NCBI RefSeq assembly: GCF_001613345.1
Contig: NZ_BDCE01000057.1
Span: forward strand, 1-64,000
DNA: 64,000 nucleotides
Reading direction: 5' to 3'
DNA from: Nocardia uniformis NBRC 13702
Lineage (GTDB): Bacteria > Actinomycetota > Actinomycetes > Mycobacteriales > Mycobacteriaceae
Below the pieces are notes generated by a model that searched no databases, was not told the origin of the DNA, and saw only the letters and a program-made list of their open reading frames with translations. Below, one piece after another: positions 31,594 to 39,667 of the stretch. The position numbers were made by a program, and so were the translations under genes. The stretch's first letter is position 1; each line of letters begins with the position of its first letter.

Positions 31594-33289
31594 TCAGCGA
31601 GAGTTCCCAGAAATCGGCATACCGCCCGCCGCGGCGCAGCAGCTCGTCGTGGCTGCCCTCCTCCACGATTCGGCCGCCGTCCAGGAAAGCGATGTGGTCG
31701 GCGCGCTGGACGGTTCGGAGGCGGTGCGCCACCATCACCACCGTGCGGCCCGCCATCAGTCGCTCGATACCCTCGTGGACGGCTGCCTCGTTCACCGGGT
31801 CCAGGGCGGAGGTCACCTCGTCCAGTAGCACGATGGGCGCGTCCTTCAGCAGGGCTCGCGCGATCGAGACCCGTTGGCGCTCACCGCCTGACAGGAGTGC
31901 GCCGCCCTCACCGACAGTGGTCGCCCATCCCTCGGGGAGGCGTTCGATCACCTCGTCCAAGCGCGCCGCGGCGGCGGCCGCCCGCACCTCGGCACCGCTG
32001 GCGTCGGGGCGGCCGAGGCGGACGTTCTCCTCGATGGTGCCGTCGAAGAGGTAGACATTCTGGAAGACGATGGCGAACCGCGCCATCAGTACCTCGGTGC
32101 TGATCGCGCGCACATCCACACCTCCCACGTGTACCGCGCCCGTGTCCACGTCGTAGAACCGTGCCAGCAATTGCAGCAGGGTGCTCTTGCCCGCACCCGA
32201 CGGTCCGACAACGGCGAGGCGCTGGCCCGCTGGCACGGCGAGCGACAGATTGTCGAACACCCGGCGGTCGCCGTGGTGGAAGGTGACCGATTCGAACTCC
32301 AGGTCGTGGCGTACCGGTTGGATCGGTTCGCGGCTTTCCGGCAGTGGTTCGGTACGCAATACCGTGTCGAGCTGTGTCAGCACGGCACGCGCGCCGCGGA
32401 GCTTGCCACCGATATCCGCCAGTGACAGCAGTGGATCGGCACAGCGGGCGGCGAGCACCAGGATCGCCAAAACCTCTGCCGTACCGATACTTCCGCCGAG
32501 CGCGAGATAGGCGCCCAGGGCCAGCAGCGCGGTGAACATCGCCTGCACCGTGAGCGTCGTACCCACTACGCCGGGCAGGGCCGACAGGGTGGAGCGGCGC
32601 GACGCGCGCTGGAGCTCCCGCAGCGAATCGTCGAGCATTCCGAAGCGTTCACCGGTCCGGCCGCCGGCGCGCAGTACCGGCTGCGCCTGGAGATACTCGA
32701 TGACCCGTCCGGTCGCCTCATGGCCGCGTTCGGCGTTCTCGGCATCGCTGGCGGCCATCGAGCGCCCGGTCCAGACCTGAATCGCCGCCACCAGTGGCGC
32801 GGCGGCCAAGGCGGCCAGACCCAGCTGCCAATTGTAGGCGAGTATGACGACAACGATCGTCAGCGGCGTCACCGCTGCGGAGATGAACGGTGTCAGCAGA
32901 TGCGCGATCACGCTCATCGCCTCCAGCACACCGCGACTGGCCAGCACCGACACCTCCCCGACCCGGCCGGTGCTGTGCCAGCCGAGGGGCAGGCGGGCCA
33001 GATGATCGCCGAGCCGGTGATACATACCCCGCAATAGCGTGGTCCCGACCCGGAAGCCGGAAAGATCACTGAGGTAGCGCAATCCGGCGTAGCACGCGAC
33101 CGCGGCCCCGAATGCGATCAGCCAGGGCCAGGCATTCGCGGGCGTACTGCCGAACAGTTCCCGTAGCACCGGAACCAGCAGTGCGTAGGACAGTCCCTCG
33201 ACTACGGCGGTCGTCGTCATCAGGGCCACGGTGCGACGCACCGGCTGGGCGTACTGGTGCCCCAGCACTCGCAGCAGCATTCGAATCAT
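31574..33289 (-). CDS. ABC exporter half-transporter, IrtB-like
   Basis: A protein of 571 residues. Residues 1-310 hold six membrane segments of an exporter-type domain (start MIRMLLRVLGHQYAQPVRR). The ATPase has Walker A GPSGAGKST, signature LSGGERQRV, Walker B IVLLDEVTSALDP and the His loop VAHRL. It overlaps the partner gene by 4 nt, so the two form a heterodimer. The pair resembles IrtA/IrtB and YbtP/YbtQ, which take up siderophores despite the exporter fold. No siderophore gene is nearby, so iron transport is inference. Confidence 0.85.
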   Translation of the reverse strand: MIRMLLRVLGHQYAQPVRRTVALMTTTAVVEGLSYALLVPVLRELFGSTPANAWPWLIAFGAAVACYAGLRYLSDLSGFRVGTTLLRGMYHRLGDHLARLPLGWHSTGRVGEVSVLASRGVLEAMSVIAHLLTPFISAAVTPLTIVVVILAYNWQLGLAALAAAPLVAAIQVWTGRSMAASDAENAERGHEATGRVIEYLQAQPVLRAGGRTGERFGMLDDSLRELQRASRRSTLSALPGVVGTTLTVQAMFTALLALGAYLALGGSIGTAEVLAILVLAARCADPLLSLADIGGKLRGARAVLTQLDTVLRTEPLPESREPIQPVRHDLEFESVTFHHGDRRVFDNLSLAVPAGQRLAVVGPSGAGKSTLLQLLARFYDVDTGAVHVGGVDVRAISTEVLMARFAIVFQNVYLFDGTIEENVRLGRPDASGAEVRAAAAAARLDEVIERLPEGWATTVGEGGALLSGGERQRVSIARALLKDAPIVLLDEVTSALDPVNEAAVHEGIERLMAGRTVVMVAHRLRTVQRADHIAFLDGGRIVEEGSHDELLRRGGRYADFWELSLTPVKSR

Positions 33290-35169
33290 CGGGACTCGTC
33301 TCCTTGCAATATGTCACTGTGGCTTGCCATCTCGTCGGCGATCGCCGATCGGTGCGACTGCCAGAACGCCGCGAACCTGCCGTGCTGTGCCAGTAACTCG
33401 GCGGGCCTGCCACGCTCGACGATGGTGCCGTTCTCCAGCACCACAACGGCGTCGGCATCGGCGACGGTCTCCAGCCGATGGGCGATGACCAGAATGGTTC
33501 GATCACCGGCCAGCGTCGAAAGGGCCTGTCGCACCGCCTGTTCGGTCTGTGGGTCGGCGAAGGCGGTCGCCTCGTCGAGTACCAGTACGGGCGCGTCGGC
33601 GAGCAGTGCGCGAGCGAGCGAGATCCGTTGCGCCTCACCACCGGACAGTGCGGTATCGGCACCGAGCACGGTGTCGTATCCCTGTGGCAGCTGCAGAATT
33701 CGATCGTGAATATTCGCCAGCCGAGCCGCGCGCATCACCTCGTCGAGGTCGGCATGCGGTACCGCCAGCGCGATATTGTCCGCGACCGAGGCGCGCAGCA
33801 GCCGAACATCCTGGAAGACGAAGGAGACCATCCGATAGAGCTCACGGCTGCCGACCTCACGGAGATCGACACCGCCCAGCAGGACCGCACCGTGGGTCGG
33901 GTCGAAGAATCGCGGAAGTAGTTGCACCAGCGTGGATTTGCCACTGCCCGAAGGTCCGACAATTGCGGTGACCGTCCCGGGTTCGAGTACCAGATCGATC
34001 CCGCGCAGTACCTCGTGGTCGGCGTCGTAGCCGAATCGGACGTCACGCAACTCCACCCGGTGCCCCCGTGGCGCGACCGGATGGGCGGGCTCCGGAAGCG
34101 GCGGCACGGCGAGTACGTCGCGGATTCGGCCGACCGCGCGCCCGGCGGCCTGTATATCGTCGAATCCGTGGCCGAGGGCCGCCACCGGAGCGGTCAGGCC
34201 CAGTCCCAGTAGCAGGAACGGCAGCAGGTCGGCGGGGGCCAGCTCACCGGCCGTAATCAGGACCGCACCACCGATCAGTACGACCAGCAGCACGAACGGC
34301 GGCGACAGTGCCAACTGCATTCCCGCGGCGATCGGGGAGATGCCACGTACCCAGCGGTAGAAGGTGCCGACGAAATCATCTGTGGCCGAGCGGAATTCGC
34401 GATGGGCGCGCCCGGATCCGCCGAACGCCTTGACCACCGCGATGCCCTGCACGAACTCGACGACCGAACTCGCGATCCGCCCCATGGACGCGTCGAACTC
34501 CTCCTGCTCGCGCAACCGGGTCGGGGTCATCATCAGCGGGACCAGCGCCACGGCCAGCAGCACCGGAATCAGCGTGATCAGCGTGAGCCGCCAATCGACG
34601 TTGAACAAATAGATCAGCGATACCAGCGGCACCACGAACGCGGCGACGAGTTCGCCCGGGGCGTGGGCGATGAACGGGTGCACCGCACTCACATCCTCAC
34701 CGACCACCTTCGCCAGCTCGCCGGTGCGGCGACGGGAGAACCAGCCGATCGGCACCCGCCCCAGCCGCGCGGCCAATTGCCGACGAAACGACAGCTCCAC
34801 CCGGCCGTCGAGCAGATGCCCGATTCCCGACGACGCGGCCGTGAACAGCAGCCGGACGAACAGGCCGACCGCACCCGCGATAACGACCAGCCAGACATGA
34901 CCATGGTCGATCGGGTTGGGCGACAACAGGGTACGACCCAGTTCGACAACCGCCAGTAGCGGCGCGAGACCCGCGACAGCGCCGATGACCTGCAAGATCG
35001 CCACGCCGGCGAAACTTCCCAGGTAGGGGCGAAGCAGCCCCGCCACGCTCGGCCCGGCCGTAGCTTCCGATGGGGGCGGGGGCCGCTGCCCCATCTCGGC
35101 AGAGTCCGTGGGCCCACCCGTCTCCCGACCACCGCCCCTCATCGAGTCGCTCCGCGATGGCGCATCCAT
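33286..35169 (-). CDS. ABC exporter half-transporter, IrtA-like without reductase domain
   Basis: A protein of 627 residues. A Pro-rich N-terminal tail of about 40 residues precedes six membrane segments; the ATPase has GPSGSGKST, LSGGEAQRI, VLVLDEATAFADP and IAHRL. Mycobacterial IrtA carries an N-terminal siderophore-interacting reductase domain; this protein has none. The first residues SRSDS and GRETGGP are nearly the same as those of the VWA protein at 8635-10044. This suggests that the 5' end came from an inserted repeat; the next Met candidates or MGQRPPPP (residue 26) could be the older start. Confidence 0.85.
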   Translation of the reverse strand: MDAPSRSDSMRGGGRETGGPTDSAEMGQRPPPPSEATAGPSVAGLLRPYLGSFAGVAILQVIGAVAGLAPLLAVVELGRTLLSPNPIDHGHVWLVVIAGAVGLFVRLLFTAASSGIGHLLDGRVELSFRRQLAARLGRVPIGWFSRRRTGELAKVVGEDVSAVHPFIAHAPGELVAAFVVPLVSLIYLFNVDWRLTLITLIPVLLAVALVPLMMTPTRLREQEEFDASMGRIASSVVEFVQGIAVVKAFGGSGRAHREFRSATDDFVGTFYRWVRGISPIAAGMQLALSPPFVLLVVLIGGAVLITAGELAPADLLPFLLLGLGLTAPVAALGHGFDDIQAAGRAVGRIRDVLAVPPLPEPAHPVAPRGHRVELRDVRFGYDADHEVLRGIDLVLEPGTVTAIVGPSGSGKSTLVQLLPRFFDPTHGAVLLGGVDLREVGSRELYRMVSFVFQDVRLLRASVADNIALAVPHADLDEVMRAARLANIHDRILQLPQGYDTVLGADTALSGGEAQRISLARALLADAPVLVLDEATAFADPQTEQAVRQALSTLAGDRTILVIAHRLETVADADAVVVLENGTIVERGRPAELLAQHGRFAAFWQSHRSAIADEMASHSDILQGDESR

Positions 35170-35257
35170 TTGCTCTCCCGTGTTCGTAGTGCCGTTGCTG
35201 GAAACGTTGTGTGGGAATCACCGAGGCCGGTCGCCGCCCGGCGCTGTCGCACGGCTC

Positions 35258-36244
35258 CTACCTGTCGCGCGTCGCTGTTTCCGAGCGCTCCAGCAGATGA
35301 CTACGCAGGTAGGCGAGCATCTCGGCACGTGCGGGACGGGCCGCGGGAACCAATCTCGGCATACTCAGGAAGGCATGCGTAGCTGTCGAATAGCGGGTCA
35401 GCGTCACGTCGACTCCCGCTTGCCGCAGCCGGTCGGCGTAGGCCGGAGCCTGGTCCTCCAGGGTGTCCAGACCTGCGGCCTGGATGAGGGCCGGGGCGGT
35501 TCCCGCGAGGTTCTCCAGACGCAACGGTGACATTGTCCGGGCGTCGAAGGAGCTGGGAAACGCAATGCGTTGCACCGCACGGCAATTGGCCGGCGTCGCG
35601 GTCGGTGCATCCGCGTTCTCGGTGAACGAGGGGTAGCGGAACACGCGGTCGGTCCAGTCGAGTTGCGGGTTGATGAGAATCTGGGCGCGTACCGGCTGCC
35701 CGAGTTCGGCTGCCCTGATCGCGGTGAGCGCCGCGAGCGTGGCTCCCGCGCTCGAACCCAATGCGACTGTCCGAGCGGGATCGGCTCCCCACGGCCCGGC
35801 CTGTTCGATCAGGCGGGGCAGGGCGTCGTAGGCGTCCTCGACCGCCGCGGGCAGCAGATGCTCGGGTGCCAGCCGATAGTCGACCGACACGACCACGGCC
35901 GGACAGCGGGCCGCCAGATAGCTGAGCAGCCAGTCGTCCTGATCCGGTGTGCCATTGATGAATCCGCCGCCATGGAACGCGACGATCAGCGGCAGTGCCG
36001 AACCTCCGCGCTCGGGCCGGTACACGCGGACACCCAGCTGACGACCCGGGAGATCGACTGTGTGCGTGGTGATTCGAGCGCCACGGTCAGGTCTACCGGT
36101 AATGAGCCCGAACAACGGGGAGCGACGCTTCCGGTTCAAGGCTTCGCGGTGTTCGATGACCTGCTCCGGGGTGATCGAATCCCAGTCCGTCTCGGGCATG
36201 AGTGCGGATAGCATTCGCATTCGCAGGGGGACTCTGCCTCGCAT
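35258..36244 (-). CDS. Alpha/beta hydrolase, hormone-sensitive lipase family esterase
   Basis: A protein of up to 328 residues. The oxyanion motif is HGGGF in LPLIVAFHGGGFINGTPDQ, the nucleophile is in ALGSSAGATLAAL, and a DYRLAPEH motif follows the oxyanion loop as in the family. The C-terminal LTRYSTATHAFLSMPRL contains the catalytic His; the Asp is in AAGLDTLEDQA. These are short-chain carboxyl esterases; the substrate is unknown. Start is uncertain (ATG 36244, 36220 or later). It is divergent from the AraC regulator at 36321, which may control it. Confidence 0.87.
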   Translation of the reverse strand: MRGRVPLRMRMLSALMPETDWDSITPEQVIEHREALNRKRRSPLFGLITGRPDRGARITTHTVDLPGRQLGVRVYRPERGGSALPLIVAFHGGGFINGTPDQDDWLLSYLAARCPAVVVSVDYRLAPEHLLPAAVEDAYDALPRLIEQAGPWGADPARTVALGSSAGATLAALTAIRAAELGQPVRAQILINPQLDWTDRVFRYPSFTENADAPTATPANCRAVQRIAFPSSFDARTMSPLRLENLAGTAPALIQAAGLDTLEDQAPAYADRLRQAGVDVTLTRYSTATHAFLSMPRLVPAARPARAEMLAYLRSHLLERSETATRDR

Positions 36245-36320
36245 GATGTGCCCTCCGGGCTGTGTGTGATGTGCTCATCGGCCGCTGTGTTCCGGGCGGC
36301 GTAGCGATACCCTGGCAGTT

Positions 36321-37103
36321 GTGACGACCGATCCGCTTTCGGAAATCTGCGGTCCGCCGCGGACGCCGGTGGCGTGGATGCGACCGGGTCATATCGGCTA
36401 TGTCGGACCGGATCTCGGCGTCGACCCGCATGCGCCCTCGGTCGCTATGCTCAGCGTCGGGCTGGAAGCGCCGCTCCTGGTACACACCGCCGCACACGGG
36501 CAGATTCGCGCCGGCAGTTCCTTCGCCCCCGCGCGGACAATGCAGCGCGCGGTCGCCACACAGGGCTGGATTCTGACGCTGTTCGTCGACCCCGCGAGTG
36601 CGTCGGCCACCGCCATAGCCGGCGTGATGACCTCTGCCGCAGGCCCTTTCGGCCTCAACCATCGACGCGAACGTGAGCTGGTCGAGCTGTGCCTGGCCGA
36701 TAACGTGAATCCGGAGCGCGTCTATGCCGCAGCCATCGGCGGCGCCGCACCGACCCCCGATCCGCGTATCGAGCAGGTCGCCGCCACCATCCGTGACGAT
36801 CCGGCCCGAACCTTCCGTGCCGACCGGATCGCCGCGAATATGGGCCTGTCCACCACCCATTTCCTGCGCCTGTTCACCCAGCAGTACGGCACCACATTCC
36901 GCGGCTATCAGCGGTGGAACCGCCTCATCCACACGATCCGCAATACCGTGGCCGGACACGACCTCACCCGATCCGCCATCGACGCCGGTTTCGCCACCCC
37001 GTCCCACTTCAGTGAAACCTTCCGCGACATGATCGGACTGCCCGCCACGACGATGCTGCGTGCCGGTATCCGCTTCGACCTCGGCGCCGCACCCGCGCCC
37101 TGA
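36321..37103 (+). CDS. AraC-family transcriptional regulator
   Basis: A protein of 260 residues with a C-terminal AraC helix-turn-helix pair: RADRIAANMGLSTTHFLRLF and the second helix with HDLTRSAIDAGFATPSHFSE, then FRDMIGLPATTML. The N-terminal 150 residues do not match the usual arabinose cupin closely and probably sense a ligand. GTG 36321. It is divergent from the esterase gene with 76 bp between, so that gene is the most likely target. Confidence 0.87.
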   Translation: MTTDPLSEICGPPRTPVAWMRPGHIGYVGPDLGVDPHAPSVAMLSVGLEAPLLVHTAAHGQIRAGSSFAPARTMQRAVATQGWILTLFVDPASASATAIAGVMTSAAGPFGLNHRRERELVELCLADNVNPERVYAAAIGGAAPTPDPRIEQVAATIRDDPARTFRADRIAANMGLSTTHFLRLFTQQYGTTFRGYQRWNRLIHTIRNTVAGHDLTRSAIDAGFATPSHFSETFRDMIGLPATTMLRAGIRFDLGAAPAP

Positions 37104-37186
37104 TCCGTCGGTCATCGCGGCGCCGACCCGACGATCGCCGCTGGCGACTTCGGCACCTGCCGAGGTCGCCGGTATAGTCGCCGCGG

Positions 37187-38452
37187 ATGAGTTTTTCGAC
37201 CACTGCTGCCCCGCCCAAGTCGCTGGACCGCCGTTTCGGGCGTGTGATGTGGCTGGCTCCGGCGTTCTGTGTGGCCCTCACCGCGCTGTGCCTGCTGCTG
37301 CCGGTCTGGCCGTTCAAGGAGATCACCGGCGGATTCATCGACCTACAGGTGTACCGGCTCGGGATCGAGACGCTGCGCGACGGCGGCGATATGTATGGGC
37401 AGCTACCGGAGACCACCATCGGGATCGGGCTGCCGTTCATCTACCCGCCATTCGCCGCGCTGGTCCTGGCGCCGTTCGCCCTGCTGCCCTGGAATGCCGC
37501 GGCCTTCGCATTCTTCGTGACCTCGGTGGCCGCGCTGGCGCTCACGCTCTACCTGGTCGCCCGGCGGGTCTGGCCGGGGGAGGACCGCCGTCGGCTCGCG
37601 GTATTCGTGACCGCCTGCGCCACGCCGCTGGCCCTGCTGCTGGAACCGGCCCGCTCGACACTGGACTTCGGCCAGGTCAACCTGCTGCTGATGGCGCTGG
37701 TGGCGGCCGACTGCCTGACCGAGAAGCCGCGGTGGCGGCGCGGCATGCTGATCGGCATCGCCGCCGCGGTGAAGCTGACCCCGGCAGCGTTCGTCCTCTA
37801 CTTCCTGGTGCGCCGCGACTACCGGGCCGCCGCCACCGCCGCGATCACCGGTGCCGTCGCGACCGCGCTCAGCTTCGCGATCCTGCCCCAGGCGTCGATG
37901 GACTACTGGTTCGGTGGGCTGGGCAATGTGTCGGGACTGAGCGGTTCGGCCTTCCACACCAACCAGTCGATCCAGGCCGTGCTGGCCCGGCTCGAGATCG
38001 GGAAGCCACTGTTCACGATCGTGTGGCTCCTGGGCGCTGCCGCACTGCTGGCGCTGGTGGTGATCGCCATGCGCCGCGCCATGGACTTCCCGCCGCTGGC
38101 ACTGGGGATCAACGCCGTATTCACGCTGTTGGTATCCCCGATCTCCTGGTCACACCACTGGATCTGGATCGCCCCGGTTCTGCTGGCCATGGTCGGCTAC
38201 GCGACCCAGCTCCCACGCCGCCGCGCGGTCGGCTGGTATGTGGTCACCGCCATCACCGCCGCGGTCTTCGTCTACGGCCCGCAGAACTGGCTGCCCGATG
38301 GTGAAGAGCGCGAATCGGCCTGGACGCCGTGGGAACACTTCATCGGCAATACCTACATCTGGCTCAGTGTGCTGCTCGTGGCGCTGTTCCTGATCGCTAC
38401 CCGCCGCCGGGTGCGGAGTGGTGACGAGGCCGCAGCCGGACTGCCTCAGTAA
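37187..38452 (+). CDS. GT87 (DUF2029) polyprenyl-phosphate-mannose-dependent mannosyltransferase
   Basis: A protein of 421 residues with about ten membrane segments. The external loop after TM1 has FIDLQVYRLGIETLRDGGDM with the catalytic-type acidic residue, then IGLPFIYPPFAALVLAPF. These are typical of the GT87 alpha-mannosyltransferases, to which mycobacterial PimE belongs; they add mannose to lipoglycans on the outer face of the membrane. The C-terminal region AVFVYGPQNWLPDGEERES is duplicated as a fragment 3.2 kb downstream (41487-41579). It is not obviously in an operon. Confidence 0.87.
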   Translation: MSFSTTAAPPKSLDRRFGRVMWLAPAFCVALTALCLLLPVWPFKEITGGFIDLQVYRLGIETLRDGGDMYGQLPETTIGIGLPFIYPPFAALVLAPFALLPWNAAAFAFFVTSVAALALTLYLVARRVWPGEDRRRLAVFVTACATPLALLLEPARSTLDFGQVNLLLMALVAADCLTEKPRWRRGMLIGIAAAVKLTPAAFVLYFLVRRDYRAAATAAITGAVATALSFAILPQASMDYWFGGLGNVSGLSGSAFHTNQSIQAVLARLEIGKPLFTIVWLLGAAALLALVVIAMRRAMDFPPLALGINAVFTLLVSPISWSHHWIWIAPVLLAMVGYATQLPRRRAVGWYVVTAITAAVFVYGPQNWLPDGEERESAWTPWEHFIGNTYIWLSVLLVALFLIATRRRVRSGDEAAAGLPQ

Positions 38453-38495
38453 TTCCCGGGACTGCGGCGTTCTCGCTGTGTGCTGATTCGCCAGG

Positions 38496-39395
38496 TCAGC
38501 GAGGTTCTGGTTCGTTGTGTGCGACGCGGCTGATGGTTCGGATGAAGGCGCGGATGGTGGCGTTCTCGCGCCCGGTTGGCCACAGTAGGCCGTATTCGAC
38601 GGGTGCGGCGTCGGGAAGTGGGATGTAGGCGACATCGTGGCGGGTATGGTATTTCTCCGCATGGGCGGAGAGGACTGTCATGCCATTACCTTCGCCGACG
38701 AAGCAGAGCATTTCGTGGAAAGTCATATCCACGGGTATGTGTTGGATGGGTGTGCCGCGCGGTGTCAGCCGCGGGTAGTGCCGGTCGTAGAGTCTCGGTG
38801 ACAACCCGGCGAAGGTGACCAGCGGAAACTGGGCGAAATCTTCCAGTGACGCTGATTCCTGCTGTGCGAGTCGATGATCGGCGGGGACGAGCAGTGCGGG
38901 GGGACCGGAGAACAGAATGGGACCGGCGGTGATGCCCGGTTCGTCGATCGGGCACTCGCTGAGCTGCAGGTCGATATCGCCCGCTCTGAGGGGATCGATG
39001 GGGTCGGCCAGCGACATCTCCCGTACCCGCACCTCGCACCGAGGGTATTCGGCGCGGAACTCGTCCGCTGCTCGGAACATGAGCTTGCCGCACCACGGTC
39101 CTGAGAATGCCAGGCGGAGCTGGCCGGTAACGCTCTGCGAGGCGGTGGTGGCATTGTGGATTGCCTGCTGGACCTGTTGATACCCGGTACGCAGCTCGCC
39201 GCTGAATTGCTGTCCGAGTGCGGTGAGAGCCACCTGGCGGCTCGTGCGTTCGAACAGGGGGCCGCCGATGCGCCGTTCCAGCTTCTTGATGGTCTGGCTG
39301 ACCCGTCCGGGGGAGAGGCGCAGGCGTTCGGCGGTTCGGGCGAAATGTAGTTCCTCGGCCAGGGTCAGGAAGGTCTCGATCTCATGCCGTTCCAT
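38496..39395 (-). CDS. LysR-family transcriptional regulator
   Basis: A protein of 299 residues. The N-terminal winged helix-turn-helix reads MERHEIETFLTLAEELHFAR, TAERLRLSPGRVSQTIKKLE. The rest is a LysR effector domain (GQLRLAFSGPWCGKLMFRAA, LQLSECPIDEPGITAGPILF). ATG 39395 starts at the conserved first helix; a longer frame exists without support. It is divergent from the MFS exporter at 39668, and matching dyads (TTAG-N5-CTAAA) lie just before its own start and in front of the exporter. It is likely an autoregulated activator or repressor of that exporter. Confidence 0.9.
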   Translation of the reverse strand: MERHEIETFLTLAEELHFARTAERLRLSPGRVSQTIKKLERRIGGPLFERTSRQVALTALGQQFSGELRTGYQQVQQAIHNATTASQSVTGQLRLAFSGPWCGKLMFRAADEFRAEYPRCEVRVREMSLADPIDPLRAGDIDLQLSECPIDEPGITAGPILFSGPPALLVPADHRLAQQESASLEDFAQFPLVTFAGLSPRLYDRHYPRLTPRGTPIQHIPVDMTFHEMLCFVGEGNGMTVLSAHAEKYHTRHDVAYIPLPDAAPVEYGLLWPTGRENATIRAFIRTISRVAHNEPEPR

Positions 39396-39405
39396 CGCAC
39401 CACCC

Positions 39406-39420
39406 TTTAGGCCTACTAAA
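39406..39420. promoter_or_regulatory. LysR-type dyad 1, TTTAG-N5-CTAAA
   Basis: TTTAG (39406-39410) and CTAAA (39416-39420) form an inverted repeat that also fits the T-N11-A rule. It lies 11 bp upstream of the LysR start codon, where binding would block its own expression. Confidence 0.55.
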
Positions 39421-39518
39421 CATTCGTTAACCATATCGTCCTTGTTCCGGCCCGTCGTCCGGACCACGATGGAGGATTTCCCATCGAGCGTTGGGCGCCT
39501 GCTGTGATTCGGGCGGGC

Positions 39519-39532
39519 TTAGTTTCGCTAAA
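39519..39532. promoter_or_regulatory. LysR-type dyad 2, TTAG-N5-CTAAA
   Basis: TTAG (39519-39522) and CTAA (39528-39531), followed by A, repeat the half-sites of the dyad at 39406-39420. It sits 137 bp before the MFS start codon, about where a LysR activator would bind. Confidence 0.55.
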
Positions 39533-39667
39533 CCTGCCTTCGCCAGATCGTCATTGCTCCAGGTCACCGCGCTGATTGAGGCTGGACAGGCACGAAGAGC
39601 GGCCGATTTCCGGCCGCGGTTGCCGACGATCGGTCCCGATTGTCGCTCGACTGGAAATGGATTCCTC

